Made by a program: the position numbers and the translations under genes. A stretch of DNA of 64,000 nt, taken from positions 3,720,001 to 3,784,000 of the forward strand of contig JAFEKX020000001.1 of the NCBI GenBank assembly GCA_016893485.2, read 5' to 3'. Of the stretch, positions 1 to 8,866 are shown in pieces. The stretch comes from Streptomyces sp. P3. Its GTDB lineage: Bacteria; Actinomycetota; Actinomycetes; Streptomycetales; Streptomycetaceae. Positions within the stretch are counted from its first letter, which is position 1. Every line of letters begins with the position of its first letter. Under the pieces are notes generated by a model. That model saw nothing but the letters and a program-made list of their open reading frames with translations. It did no database searches and was not told where the DNA came from.

Positions 1-237
1 GAAGTCGGGCAGGTAGCGCGCCCTGGGCAGCAGCGGGACCAACAGGCGGCGTACGGCCGCGCCGAGCGGGGTGCCGACGAGGGTGGCCCGGGCTCCCCGA
101 TGCCAGTCGGCGTATGCCCAGCGGCCCTGGGTGGTCTGCAGCCGGTGCAGGGTGCAGACGAGCTCCCAGAGCGGATCGGGGCCGCTCGCGAGATGGAGGC
201 GTGCCAGGTCCTGGGGAGTGAAGTGGATCCGCAGCAC
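1..237 (-). CDS. ArsR-family HTH transcriptional regulator, N-terminal part only
   Basis: Read on the minus strand, an open frame runs from a GTG at 237-235 off the window edge (79 codons). It begins VLRIHFTPQDLARLHLASG and continues with WELVCTLHRLQT. This resembles the start of a widespread Streptomyces family of winged-helix regulators of ArsR type (MxRIHFTxEDLARTR...DPLWELVLSLH). The helix-turn-helix lies C-terminal in this family, so it is outside the window and the assignment rests on the N-terminus alone. The GTG is chosen because the family normally begins with this motif. Effector and targets are unknown. Confidence 0.6.
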   Translation of the reverse strand, partial: MLRIHFTPQDLARLHLASGPDPLWELVCTLHRLQTTQGRWAYADWHRGARATLVGTPLGAAVRRLLVPLLPRARYLPDF

Positions 238-516
238 TGCGCTCGCCCCCGGCTCGGTCGTCCTTCGCCACAGGACGGAGCGTGGGCGACGACCGTCATG
301 GGGGCAACCCACGGATTCAGCCGCTCCGTTGCGTCACTTCAGGCTCACACCCCGCGCGCGGGGTCGGGGGCCGGACAAATTCGAGGGGGCCCGGTCCGTC
401 GACCGTGCCCCCTCGGGTTTTCCCTCCAGCATCAGGACCCCTCGTGATCCCCCAGATCCCCCTCCAAGAGTCCTGATGCCCAGTAGGACCCGCATACTGC
501 GGGAAGGGTTGTACGA

Positions 517-539
517 CATCTTGAGAATTCTTCAAGATG
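517..539. promoter_or_regulatory. 23-bp near-palindrome upstream of the DUF937 gene
   Basis: CATCTTGA and TCAAGATG are perfect 8-bp inverted arms around GAATTCT, ending 44 bases before the ATG at 584. A second 9-bp inverted pair, CATCAGGAC (430-438) and GTCCTGATG (470-478), lies just upstream. Position suggests an operator. It does not match the HspR HAIR spacing or any Streptomyces box I know, so the regulator is not assigned. The rest of 238-583 shows nothing else I can identify. Confidence 0.45.
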
Positions 540-583
540 GGCTCCGGGTGCCGACCGAACCGGGCGGACGTAGCGTTTCAGAC

Positions 584-973
584 ATGAGCGAAGACTCGGC
601 TACGACCTTCCAAGGCGCCGTCCTCGACGAGCTGGGCGGCGACAAGGTGCGGGAGATCGCGGGGCTGCTGGGCACGGACGAGGCGGGCGCCCGGGACGTG
701 GTCGGTACGACCGCGTCGGCGCTGTCCGGCGAGGCGGCGGCCGTAGAGCCCGCACCGACGCCTCCGGAGGCTCCGCTGCAGGGGGTGGCCACGCTGGGCG
801 GTATCGCGACCGGCGGGCTCATGGCCGGGGTGCTGGCCAAGGCGTCCAGGCCGGTGGCGAACGCGGTGGCCAAGAAGACGGGGCTGCCGCCTGCGACCGT
901 CGCACGGGTCGTCGAGATGGTGATCCCGGTGGTGCTGACGGTGCTCACGAAGCGGGCGGCGAAGAAGAAGTAA
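584..973 (+). CDS. DUF937-like small protein
   Basis: 129 residues starting MSEDSATTFQGAVLDELGG. The N-terminal half looks like the helical DUF937 domain (an LGxDEAxAxxxVxxxxxAL pattern). A Gly/Ala-rich segment follows (residues about 65-85), then a basic hydrophobic C-terminus with a possible membrane-associating helix (VVEMVIPVVLTVLTKRAAKKK). The ATG at 584 is used because longer in-frame readings enter low-complexity DNA. The family has no settled biochemical function. The gene is monocistronic, followed by about 160 bases of non-coding sequence before the sugar operon that ends at 1132 on the other strand. Confidence 0.7.
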   Translation: MSEDSATTFQGAVLDELGGDKVREIAGLLGTDEAGARDVVGTTASALSGEAAAVEPAPTPPEAPLQGVATLGGIATGGLMAGVLAKASRPVANAVAKKTGLPPATVARVVEMVIPVVLTVLTKRAAKKK

Positions 974-1131
974 CCCGCGCGGTGCGGGTGTCGGTCGGCC
1001 GGTACCGCATACTCCTGACCTCCTGCCCCACCCCGGATCGAACGGGGGGGGGCAGGGCTCAGGGGTGTGTCAGGGTGCGGTCGTCGTCTTGGCGGCCACC
1101 GGCAGCGACTTCCAGGTCACATTCCGAACGG

Positions 1132-1971
1132 CTACCGGACCACGTGTTCCACGAACCGTGCCGCCGTCTCCGCCAGCACCTCGCGCCCGTCCCGGGCCCA
1201 CAGGCCGTCGTTGAACAGCTCGACCTCGATGGACCCGGTGTAGCCGGCGGCCTCGACGTACGACAGCCACTCCCGCATGTCGATCGCGCCGTCCCCGAGC
1301 TGCCCGCGGCCGTTCAGCACGCCCTCGGGCAACGGGGTGGTCCAGTCGGCGAGTTGGAAGGTGTGGACACGGCCGCCCGCGCCCGCCCGGGCGATCTGCT
1401 CGGGCGCCCGGTCGTCCCACCAGATGTGGTACGTGTCGACCGTGACCCCGACCTGCCGCGCGGGGAACCGCTCGGCGAGGTCGAGCGCCTGGGTGAGCGT
1501 CGAGACCACGCAGCGGTCGGAGGCGTACATCGGGTGCAGCGGCTCGATGGCCAGCCGTACGCCCCGCTCCTCGGCGTAGGGCCCCAGCTCGCCCAGCGCG
1601 TCGGCGATCCGCTCCCGCGCGCCGTGCAGGTCCTTGGAGCCGGCCGGTAGACCGCCGGACACGAGCACGAGGGTGTCGGTGCCGAGGGTGGCGGCCTCGT
1701 CGACGGCGCGACGGTTGTCGTCGAGGGCGCGGGCGCGCTCGGCCGGGTCGAGCGCGGTGAGGAAGCCGCCCCTGCACAACGTTGTCACCGTGAGCCCCGC
1801 GTCACGGACCAGCTTCGCCGCCGCCTCCACGCCGTACGACTGGACGGGCTCGCGCCACAGCCCGACGCCGGGGACGCCCAACTCCAGGCAGGCGTCGACC
1901 AGTTCGGGCAGGCCGAGCTGCTTGACCGTCATCTGGTTGATGGAGAAGCGGGACAGGTCGGGGTTGCTCAC
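1132..1971 (-). CDS. sugar phosphate isomerase/epimerase (xylose-isomerase-like TIM barrel)
   Basis: 279 residues, intact. The fold signature is the AP-endonuclease-2/xylose isomerase-like barrel. Likely metal ligands are Glu in LAIEPLHP, Asp and His in VTVDTYHIWWD, and Glu in SIEVELFND near the C-terminus. It is the last gene of a three-gene operon: its GTG start (1971-1969) overlaps the stop of the DUF993 gene by four bases, so the two are translationally coupled. Such enzymes isomerise or epimerise sugars or inositol-type ketones, and some act on 3-keto sugars. With an upstream oxidoreductase and an aldolase-like partner, a role in a dedicated sugar catabolic route is likely. The substrate is unknown. 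Confidence 0.85.
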   Translation of the reverse strand: MSNPDLSRFSINQMTVKQLGLPELVDACLELGVPGVGLWREPVQSYGVEAAAKLVRDAGLTVTTLCRGGFLTALDPAERARALDDNRRAVDEAATLGTDTLVLVSGGLPAGSKDLHGARERIADALGELGPYAEERGVRLAIEPLHPMYASDRCVVSTLTQALDLAERFPARQVGVTVDTYHIWWDDRAPEQIARAGAGGRVHTFQLADWTTPLPEGVLNGRGQLGDGAIDMREWLSYVEAAGYTGSIEVELFNDGLWARDGREVLAETAARFVEHVVR

Positions 1972-3122
1972 TGGGTCACTCCGTACAGGGCGAGCAGGTT
2001 CTTCATCCGTTCCTCGGCGAGCTTCGGGTCGGGGAACAGGCCCAGTCCGTCGGCGAGTTGGTAGGCGCGGGCGAAGTGCGGGAGGGAGCGGGCCGACTGC
2101 AGTCCGCCGACCATGGTGAAGTGCGTCTGGTGGCCCGCGAGCCAGGCCAGGAACACCACGCCCGTCTTGTAGAAGCGGGTCGGCGGCTGGAAGAGATGGC
2201 GGGACAACTCGACCGTCGGATCGAGGAGTTCACGGAATCCGGCGGTGTTCCCGGTGTCCAGGACGCGGACCGCCTCCGCCGCCAGCGGGCCGAGCGGGTC
2301 GAAGATGCCGAGCAGGGCGTGACTGAAGCCCTGCTCGTCGCCCGCGATCAGCTCGGGGTAGTTGAAGTCGTCGCCGGTGTAGCAGCGCACGCCCTGCGGC
2401 AGCCGGCGCCGGATGTCGATCTCCCGCTGAGCCTCCAGGAGCGACACCTTGATGCCGTCGACCTTGTCGGGGTGCGCGGCGACGACGTCGAGGAACGTGT
2501 CGGTGGCCGCGTCGAGGTCGGACGAACCCCAGTAACCCTCGAGCGCCGGGTCGAACATGGGGCCCAGCCAGTGCAGGACGACGGGCTCGGACGCCTGGCG
2601 CAGGAGATGGCCGTAGACCTCGAGGTAGTCCTCAGGCCCCTTCGCCACGGCCGCGAGCGCGCGGGACGCCATCAGGATGGCCTGCGCGCCCGAGGCCTCG
2701 ACGAGCGCCAACTGCTCCTCGTAGGCGGCCTGTACGTCGGCCAGGGACGCCGGTCCAGTGAGCTGGTCGGTGCCGACACCGCAGGCGATCCGGCCGCCAA
2801 CCGCCTGGGCCTCGGCGGCACTTCGGCGGATCAGCTCGGCCGCGCCCGCCCAGTCCAGGCCCATGCCGCGCTGGGCGGTGTCCATCGCCTCGGCGACACC
2901 GAGGCCGTGCGACCACAGGTGGCGGCGGAAGGCGAGGGTGGCGTCCCAGTCGACTGCGGCGGCCGAGTCGGGGCTCGTGTCGGCGAAGGGGTCGGCGACG
3001 ACATGGGCCGCCGAGAAGACCGTACGAGAGGTGAAGGGGGTGCCGGAGATGACGGCGAGGGGTTCCCGGCGGGGCTCGTACGCCCGCAAGGCCCCGCTGC
3101 TGTCCGGGAGTTGGATGGTCAC
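1968..3122 (-). CDS. DUF993 family protein (dihydrodipicolinate synthase-like aldolase)
   Basis: 384 residues, intact, GTG start at 3122-3120 overlapping the stop of the oxidoreductase gene by four bases. The protein matches what I know as DUF993, a distant relative of the DHDPS/N-acetylneuraminate lyase barrel. The segment DGIKVSLLE places Lys at about residue 225, where class I aldolases of this superfamily hold the Schiff-base lysine. The usual active-site Tyr region is replaced by VVLHWLGPMFDP. A C-C cleavage (retro-aldol) of an oxidised sugar acid is the natural guess, but no member is known to me with a proven reaction. Confidence 0.85.
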   Translation of the reverse strand: MTIQLPDSSGALRAYEPRREPLAVISGTPFTSRTVFSAAHVVADPFADTSPDSAAAVDWDATLAFRRHLWSHGLGVAEAMDTAQRGMGLDWAGAAELIRRSAAEAQAVGGRIACGVGTDQLTGPASLADVQAAYEEQLALVEASGAQAILMASRALAAVAKGPEDYLEVYGHLLRQASEPVVLHWLGPMFDPALEGYWGSSDLDAATDTFLDVVAAHPDKVDGIKVSLLEAQREIDIRRRLPQGVRCYTGDDFNYPELIAGDEQGFSHALLGIFDPLGPLAAEAVRVLDTGNTAGFRELLDPTVELSRHLFQPPTRFYKTGVVFLAWLAGHQTHFTMVGGLQSARSLPHFARAYQLADGLGLFPDPKLAEERMKNLLALYGVTQ

Positions 3123-4276
3123 AGGGTGATCTCCGGAACGTCGAAACGGCGGCCCTCGGCGGACGACTTCAGCCCCAGCTCGGCGAGTTGGACACCGCGG
3201 GCGCCGGCCAGGAGGTCCCAGTGGTAGGGGGCGTCGGCGTAGACATGGCGGAGGAACAGCTCCCACTGCGCCTTGAAGCCGTTGTCGAACTCGGTGTTGT
3301 CGGGGACTTCCTGCCACTGGTCGCGGAAGACCTCGGTGGCCGGCAGGTCGGGATTCCAAACCGGCTTCGGGGTGGAACTCCGGTGCTGTGCACGGCAGTT
3401 GCGCAGACCGGCAACAGCGGACCCCTCCGTCCCGTCCACCTGGAACTCGACGAGTTCGTCGCGGTTGACGCGGACGGCCCAGGAGGAGTTGATCTGCGCG
3501 ATGGCGCCGCTGTCGAGTTCGAAGATGCCGTAGGCGGCGTCGTCGGCGGTGGCGTCGTAGGGCTTGCCGTTCTCGTCCCAGCGCTGCGGGATGTGGGTGG
3601 TCGCGATGGCCTGGACGGACTTGACGCGGCCGAACAGCTCGTGGAGGACGTACTCCCAGTGCGGGAACATGTCGACGACGATGCCGCCGCCGTCCTCCGA
3701 GCGGTAGTTCCACGACGGGCGCTGGGCGGTCTGCCAGTCGCCCTCGAAGACCCAGTAGCCGAACTCGCCCCGGATGGACAGGATCCGGCCGAAGAAGCCG
3801 CCGTCGATGAGCCGCTTCAGCTTCAGCAGGCCCGGGAGGAACAGCTTGTCCTGGACGACGCCGTGCTTGATGCCCGCGGCGTCGGCGAGGCGGGCCAGTT
3901 CGAGGGCGCCGTCGAAGTCGGTGGCCGTCGGCTTCTCGGTGTAGATGTGCTTGCCCGCGGCGATCGCCTTCTTGAGCGCCTCCTCGCGGGCCGAGGTGAC
4001 CTGGGCGTCGAAGTAGATCTCGACAGTCGGGTCGGCGAGGACCGCGTCGACGTCCGTGGAGACGTTCGCCGGGTCGAGGCCGTGCTGCTCGGCAAGCGCC
4101 TTCAGCGCGTGCTCGCGGCGGCCGACGAGGATCGGTTCCGGCCACAGCACGGATCCGTCGCCGAGGTCTAGACCACCCTGCTCGCGCAGTGCGAGGATCG
4201 AGCGGACGAGGTGTTGTCGGTAGCCCATACGCCCGGTCACGCCGTTCATGGCGATACGCACCGTCTTGCGTGTCAC
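3119..4276 (-). CDS. Gfo/Idh/MocA family oxidoreductase
   Basis: 385 residues, intact, and first gene of the LacI-linked operon. The N-terminus forms a Rossmann fold (VRIAMNGVTGRMGYRQHL). The family EKP motif is present (YTEKPTAT, about residue 115), as is a C-terminal alpha/beta domain (GEFGYWVFEGDW, GGGIVVDMFPHWEYVL). These enzymes are NAD(P)-dependent dehydrogenases of sugars, inositols or sugar acids, often oxidising the C3 hydroxyl. The GTG at 4276 is preceded by AAGGGA at suitable spacing. It is divergent from the LacI regulator across 249 bases containing two dyads, so it is probably the direct target of that repressor. Confidence 0.88.
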   Translation of the reverse strand: MTRKTVRIAMNGVTGRMGYRQHLVRSILALREQGGLDLGDGSVLWPEPILVGRREHALKALAEQHGLDPANVSTDVDAVLADPTVEIYFDAQVTSAREEALKKAIAAGKHIYTEKPTATDFDGALELARLADAAGIKHGVVQDKLFLPGLLKLKRLIDGGFFGRILSIRGEFGYWVFEGDWQTAQRPSWNYRSEDGGGIVVDMFPHWEYVLHELFGRVKSVQAIATTHIPQRWDENGKPYDATADDAAYGIFELDSGAIAQINSSWAVRVNRDELVEFQVDGTEGSAVAGLRNCRAQHRSSTPKPVWNPDLPATEVFRDQWQEVPDNTEFDNGFKAQWELFLRHVYADAPYHWDLLAGARGVQLAELGLKSSAEGRRFDVPEITL

Positions 4277-4334
4277 GTGTTTCCCTTCGTCCGCATGCGT
4301 CTCATCGCATGTCTCAGCGCATGTCCTGATTGCA

Positions 4335-4346
4335 GCAAGCGCTTTC
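4335..4346. promoter_or_regulatory. LacI-type operator (AAGCGCTT core)
   Basis: GCAAGCGCTTTC contains the 8-bp palindrome AAGCGCTT at 4337-4344, typical of LacI/GalR operators with a central CG. It lies about 60 bases upstream of the oxidoreductase start and about 180 upstream of the LacI start, as expected for a site controlling the operon and possibly the repressor. Confidence 0.6.
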
Positions 4347-4376
4347 TATATATGCAGAAGCTAGCCTTTGCCCACT

Positions 4377-4391
4377 GGTCTGTACAAGACC
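4377..4391. promoter_or_regulatory. dyad GGTCT-N5-AGACC in the LacI/oxidoreductase intergenic region
   Basis: GGTCTGTACAAGACC is a perfect 5-bp inverted repeat with a GTACA centre. The half-sites resemble those of DasR elements but the spacing is different, so DasR is not claimed. It could be a second operator or belong to a GntR-type regulator. Confidence 0.4.
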
Positions 4392-4525
4392 GTGATGGGG
4401 TCGAGTTGTTCGAGGGGGCGAACGACCGGGGCGGGTGGCCTTATGGTCTGCTCGGACGGGGGCTTCCTTTGAGCAGCCTATGTACAACGGCGTACGACAC
4501 GATGCGCGACCGGAGGACGAACAAC

Positions 4526-5567
4526 ATGACGGTGACCCTGGCGGACGTGGCGGCCCGCGCCCAGGTCTCCCCGCGACGGTGTCGCGCGTACTGAACGGCA
4601 ACTATCCGGTCGCGGCCACCACGCGCGAGCGGGTGCTGCGGGCGGTCGACGAGCTGGACTACGTCCTGAACGGTCCCGCGAGCGCGCTCGCCGCGGCCAC
4701 GTCCGACCTGGTCGGCATCCTGGTCAACGACATCGCCGACCCGTTCTTCGGGATCATGGCGAGCGCGATCCAGTCGGAGATCGGGGGCCGGGCGGCCGTG
4801 CGGGGGCGAACGGCTGGCGGTGGTGTGCAACACGGGGGCTCTCCGGAACGCGAGCTGACGTATCTGACGCTGCTCCAACGACAGCGGGCGGCGGCGGTCG
4901 TGCTGACCGGCGGCGCGATGGAGAACGCGCCGCATGCGGCGGCCGTCGCGGCGAAGCTGCGGAAACTGGGCGAGGCGGGCACCCGGGTGGTGCTGTGCGG
5001 GCGGCCTCCGGCGCCGGACACGGGGGCGTTCGCGCTGACCTTCGACAACCGCGGCGGCGGGCGTGAACTGACGGAACACCTGATCGGCCTCGGCCATCGC
5101 CGGCTGGGCTACATCGCGGGGCCCGAGGAACGGACGACGACGCGACACCGGCTGGAGGGCCACCGGGAGGCGCTGGCGACGCACGGGATCGCGGAGGACC
5201 CGCGCTGGACCGTGCACGGACGCTACGACCGGCGATCGGGTTACGAGGCCACGCTGGAGCTGCTCCGCCGGGACCCGTCCCTGACGGCCGTCGTCGCGGC
5301 GAACGACTCCGTCGCGATGGGGGCGTGCGCGGCGCTGCGCGAATCGGGACGCCGGATTCCGGACGACGTATCCGTCGCCGGGTTCGACGATCTGCCGTTC
5401 AGTGTGGACGCGGTGCCTTCGCTCACGACGGTGCGGTTGCCGTTGTCCGAGGCGGGGGCCCGGGCGGGGCGGATCGCCATGGGCCGGGAGGAGCCGCCGC
5501 CGGGTGGGATCGCCACGGTTCGGGGGAGTTGATGGTGCGGGGGTCCTCCGGGGTGCCGCGGAAGTAG
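4526..5567 (+). CDS. LacI family transcriptional regulator (frameshifted as read)
   Basis: The true start is the ATG at 4526 (MTVTLADVAARAQVSP) with GGAGGA nine bases upstream. The helix-turn-helix continues as ATVSRVLNGNYPV in another frame because one C is missing near 4570. A compensating pair of G indels near 4806 and 4835 garbles about ten residues of the ligand domain. One missing G near 5515 shifts the end, which should read ELMVRGSSGVPRK and stop at 5567. The periplasmic-binding-like domain is otherwise typical (LVGILVNDIADPFFG, AVVAANDSVAMGA, SVAGFDDLPF). It is the likely repressor of the divergent oxidoreductase-DUF993-isomerase operon, with a sugar or its catabolite as inducer. About 345 residues once corrected. 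Confidence 0.85.
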
Positions 5568-5612
5568 GTGTCCCGGAGCCGGGTTCGAGCGTGGCCGCGG
5601 GGCTGCCCGCTT

Positions 5613-6407
5613 CTACCCGCCGGCCCCGATCCGGTACGTGCCCGGTGTCTGGCCCATCGTGCGGCTGAACGTGTCGATGAAGGCGCTGGTGGTGGCCCAG
5701 CCGCACTGGTGGCCGGCCTCGCTGACCGTCGCGCCTTCCGCCAGGAGGACCATCGCGTGGAAGACCCGCACGTTGGTCCGCCATTGCGGATACGTCATGC
5801 CGAACTCGGTTCTGAACAGCCGGGCCAGGGTGCGTTCGCTGACGCCGATGCCGCGGGCAAGCCAGGTGGCGGTGCGAGGTTGTCGTAGGTCGTCCGTGAC
5901 CAGCGAACAGGCCTGCTGGAGAAGGGGGTTGGTGGGGGTGGGCAACGTCAGCGGTTCCACCAGGGCGCGGCGGAGCCGGTCCCGCAGGACCGCGCGCAGG
6001 CGGCGTGACTCCTGCTGTGGAAGATCCGGTTCGCTGCACGCGATGATCAGTTCGCGCACGAGGGCGTCCACGGCCACCACGACCGGCGTCACGGAGTCCA
6101 GCAGCACGTCATGGGCCGCGAAGCCGATGGTGTGCACGGAGCTGTGCCCGTGCACCCGGTGCTGGTGCCAGATACCCGCCGGCAGCCAGATGGCACGCGC
6201 ACTGGACGCCACCCAGGACGCCTCGCCCGTCTGCACCGCCAGCACACCGGCACTGACGTAGAGCAGCTGGTGGTAGCCGTGCTGATGACGCCCGATGACA
6301 TCACCCGCGAGGTGCGCGTGCGTGGTATCCCGGGGCTCCGCCGCCGCCCCGTCCACCGCTTCCGCTTCCGGTTCCGGTGCCGCTTCCGCCTGGCTGTTCT
6401 CCGACAT
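5613..6407 (-). CDS. AraC family transcriptional regulator
   Basis: 264 residues, intact, from the ATG at 6407. The N-terminus is a cupin-like sensing domain (GRHQHGYHQLLYVSAGVL ... AIWLPAGIWHQHRV). The C-terminal hundred residues form the double helix-turn-helix (TATWLARGIGVSERTLARL, then AEGATVSEAGHQCGWATTSAF) ending SRTMGQTPGTYR. The arrangement is that of the cupin-AraC group. It is divergent from the MFS exporter at 6522 with 114 bases between, a common arrangement in which the regulator controls the exporter. The longer in-frame N-terminus reading to 6560 is rejected because it overlaps the MFS start. Confidence 0.85.
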   Translation of the reverse strand: MSENSQAEAAPEPEAEAVDGAAAEPRDTTHAHLAGDVIGRHQHGYHQLLYVSAGVLAVQTGEASWVASSARAIWLPAGIWHQHRVHGHSSVHTIGFAAHDVLLDSVTPVVVAVDALVRELIIACSEPDLPQQESRRLRAVLRDRLRRALVEPLTLPTPTNPLLQQACSLVTDDLRQPRTATWLARGIGVSERTLARLFRTEFGMTYPQWRTNVRVFHAMVLLAEGATVSEAGHQCGWATTSAFIDTFSRTMGQTPGTYRIGAGG

Positions 6408-6521
6408 ACCTCGGCAGAATAACGGAAGCGCCCCACCCCGCCGCCCTGCCAGCGTGAGAACCATGCCCCCGGCACCCCGGCCCCCTCCCCACCCGCACCG
6501 AAGACCCGCCTCACCGACAGG

Positions 6522-7765
6522 ATGCGCGGTGTCGCGCTCGACACCCGCCCGCTCCAACACCCCGTCTTCCGACGCCTGTTGATCGGCCAGAGCGCGGCCT
6601 ACGTCGGGACGATGGTCACCGACGTCACCATCCCGGTGCAGGTGTACGGGCTGTCCCGGTCGTCACTGTTCGTGGGGCTGACAGGGGTCGCCGGCCTCGT
6701 ACCGCTCGTGGTCTTCGGGCTGTACGGCGGTGCCGTCGCCGACCGGTTCGACCGCCGTACGCTGTACCTCGCCTCGGCCTGTCTGACCTGGGTCGTCACA
6801 CTCGCCCTGCTGTTCCAGGCGGTCGCCGACGTGCGTTCGGTCCCGCTCGTCCTCGGCCTCGTCGCCGTGCAGACCGGCGCGTTCGCCGTGTCCTCCGCGG
6901 CCCGGGGCGCGATCATTCCCCGTATCGTGCCGACCCCGCTCGTGCCCGCCGCGAACACGTTGTACTTCACCGCCGGCAACGTCGGACAGGTCGCAGGACC
7001 GCTGATCGCGGGCGTCCTGATCTCCCTCCCGAACGGCTACAGCTGGGCCTACGGCGCCGACGCCCTGCTGTTCTCCCTCCTCCTCCTTTCCGCCCTGCGC
7101 CTCCCCTCGGTCAAGCCCGCCGGCGAAGGCGCCGCCACCACGGGTGGCCTGCGCTCGGTGCTCGACGGGCTGCGCTTCATCGCCGCCGCCCCGGTGCTCT
7201 GGATGTCGTTCGCGGTCGACATCGCGGCGATGACCCTGGCCATGCCGACCGCGCTGTTCCCGCAGGTGGCGCAGACACGGTTCGGCGGCGGGGTCGGGCT
7301 GCTGTACTCGGCCATCGCGATCGGCTCGGTCGCGGCGGGCCTGTTCAGCGGCTGGATCGGACGCGTACGCCGCCAGGGCAGGGCGCTCGCCATCGCCGTA
7401 GTCGCCTGGGCCACGGCGGTCGCCCTCGCGGGTACGGTCCACCAACTCCTCGCCGCCGCGGCCTGTTGGCGGCGGCCGGAACGGCCGACCTCGTCAGCGC
7501 CGTCTACCGCCAGACCATCCTCCAGACCTACGCCCCCGACGCCCTGCGCGGCCGACTCCAGGGCGTCTTCACCGTCGTCGTCGCGGGCGGCCCCCGCCTC
7601 GGCGACCTCCGCGCCGGCGCCATGGCCTCCACCACCGGCCTCGGCCTCGCCTGGACGGGCAGCTCACTGCTGTGCGTGGTCGTCGTCATCGCGGGCGCAC
7701 TGCTGGTCCGCCCGTTCTGGCACTACGACGTCACCGCCGCGCCGCCGCCGTCCCCGCCGCCGTAG
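6522..7765 (+). CDS. MFS transporter, EntS-like (frameshifted as read)
   Basis: About 415 residues with twelve predicted membrane segments, of the MFS_3/EntS type. An N-terminal FRRLLIGQSAAYVGTMVTD is followed by the GGAVADRFDRR loop between helices 2 and 3, and later by YRQTILQTYAPDALRGRLQGVF. One C is missing near 7464, so the last hundred residues are in another frame (LLAAAGTADLVSAVYRQ). It is divergent from an AraC regulator and paralogous to the MFS gene at 12587. Export of a drug or siderophore-like compound is typical of the family. The substrate cannot be read from sequence. Confidence 0.85.
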
Positions 7766-7811
7766 GGCTCAGGAACGCACCAACTCCCCTGCCCTGTCCT
7801 ACGATCCCTTC

Positions 7812-8847
7812 ATGCCTCGTGCCCTCATCCTCGGCGGAACCGGACTCGTCGGACGGGCGACCGCGCTGCGGTTGCTGGGGGAGGGTGGCAGGTCGATGTC
7901 GTCGGGCGGGACCCGGCGCGGATGCCTCCCGAACTCACCGCCGCCGGTGGGAAGTTCGTCGCGGCGGACCGGGCCGACCAGGCGCGCGTGCGGGCCGCTC
8001 TCGGCGCCGGTGCCGAGCTGCTCGTCGACTGTCTCTGCTTCACCGCTGCCGACGCCCGGTCGTTGCTGCCGCTCGCCGCGAACTCCGGCTCCACCGTGGT
8101 GATTTCCAGTCGCGCCGTGTATGTCGACGCGGCGGGCCATCACGTCAACTCGGATGTCCCGCCGCACTTCGCCACGCCGATCACCGAGGCCCAACCGACC
8201 CTCGCGCCGACGACCGACACCGACTACCGATCGCGCGAGGGATACGGCGCCAGCAAAGTCGCCGCCGAACAGGTCGTGCTGGAGAGCGGGTTGCCCGTCA
8301 CCGTGCTGCGGGCGTCGCAGATTCACGGGGTGGGGGCGTCCCCGGCGCGTGAATGGGCGGTCGTGAAGCGGGTGATGGACGGGCGTACGGCCCTGCTGCT
8401 GGCCCGGCGAGGGGTCGGGGGCGTCCACACCACCGCCGCCGCGAACCTCGCCGCGCTCATCGAGACCGTCGCCCACCGGCCCGGCACCCGCGTCCTCAAC
8501 TCCGCCGATCCGGACGCGCCCAGCGCCCTGGAGATCTGCCGGACCATCGCCGGGCACCTGGGTCATGAGTGGGAGGAGGTCCTGTTGGACGACACGGCGC
8601 CTGCCGGGCTTGGCCGTACGCCCTGGGACTCCCCGCATCCGATCGTCCTCGACACCTCCGCCGCCACGGCACTCGGTTACCGGCCTGCCGGTACCTACGC
8701 GAGCACGATCGCGCCCGCGCTGGACTGGCTGGTGGACGCGGCACGCGACGGTCAACCCCTTCCGACGCCGACTACTTCACGGAGTACTTCGACTACGCGG
8801 CCGAGGACGCGTTTCTCGCGCAGCGGGTCGGGCGGCTCGGGCGATGA
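7812..8847 (+). CDS. NAD-dependent epimerase/reductase, extended SDR type (frameshifted as read)
   Basis: Starts MPRALILGGTGLVGRATALRLL with the GGTGxxG nucleotide-binding loop. The middle carries SSRAVYVD and the active-site pair YGASKVAAEQV (YxxxK), with Ser in VVISSR. Missing G/C bases near 7880 and 8758 shift the frame, and the corrected C-terminus reads DADYFTEYFDYAAEDAFLAQR and stops at 8847. About 345 residues. It lies 46 bases after the MFS gene on the same strand and could be co-transcribed. It converges on the peptidase E-like gene. Substrate unknown, probably a nucleotide sugar or small carbonyl compound. Confidence 0.8.
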
Positions 8848-8866
8848 CGGGGAGGGGCGGGGAGCC

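Noticed and set aside
517..539. Palindrome considered as an HspR (HAIR) site
   Set aside because: HAIR needs CTTGAGT-N7-ACTCAAG; here the TTGA/TCAA arms are only seven bases apart.
1968..4145. A 725-codon minus-strand frame joining an Arg-rich sequence to the DUF993 protein
   Set aside because: The upstream part is the wrong frame of the intact oxidoreductase gene; the DUF993 gene starts at its own GTG (3122).
6408..6560. Longer N-terminus for the AraC regulator (start at 6560)
   Set aside because: It would overlap the divergent MFS start and adds Gly/Arg-rich sequence unlike the family.
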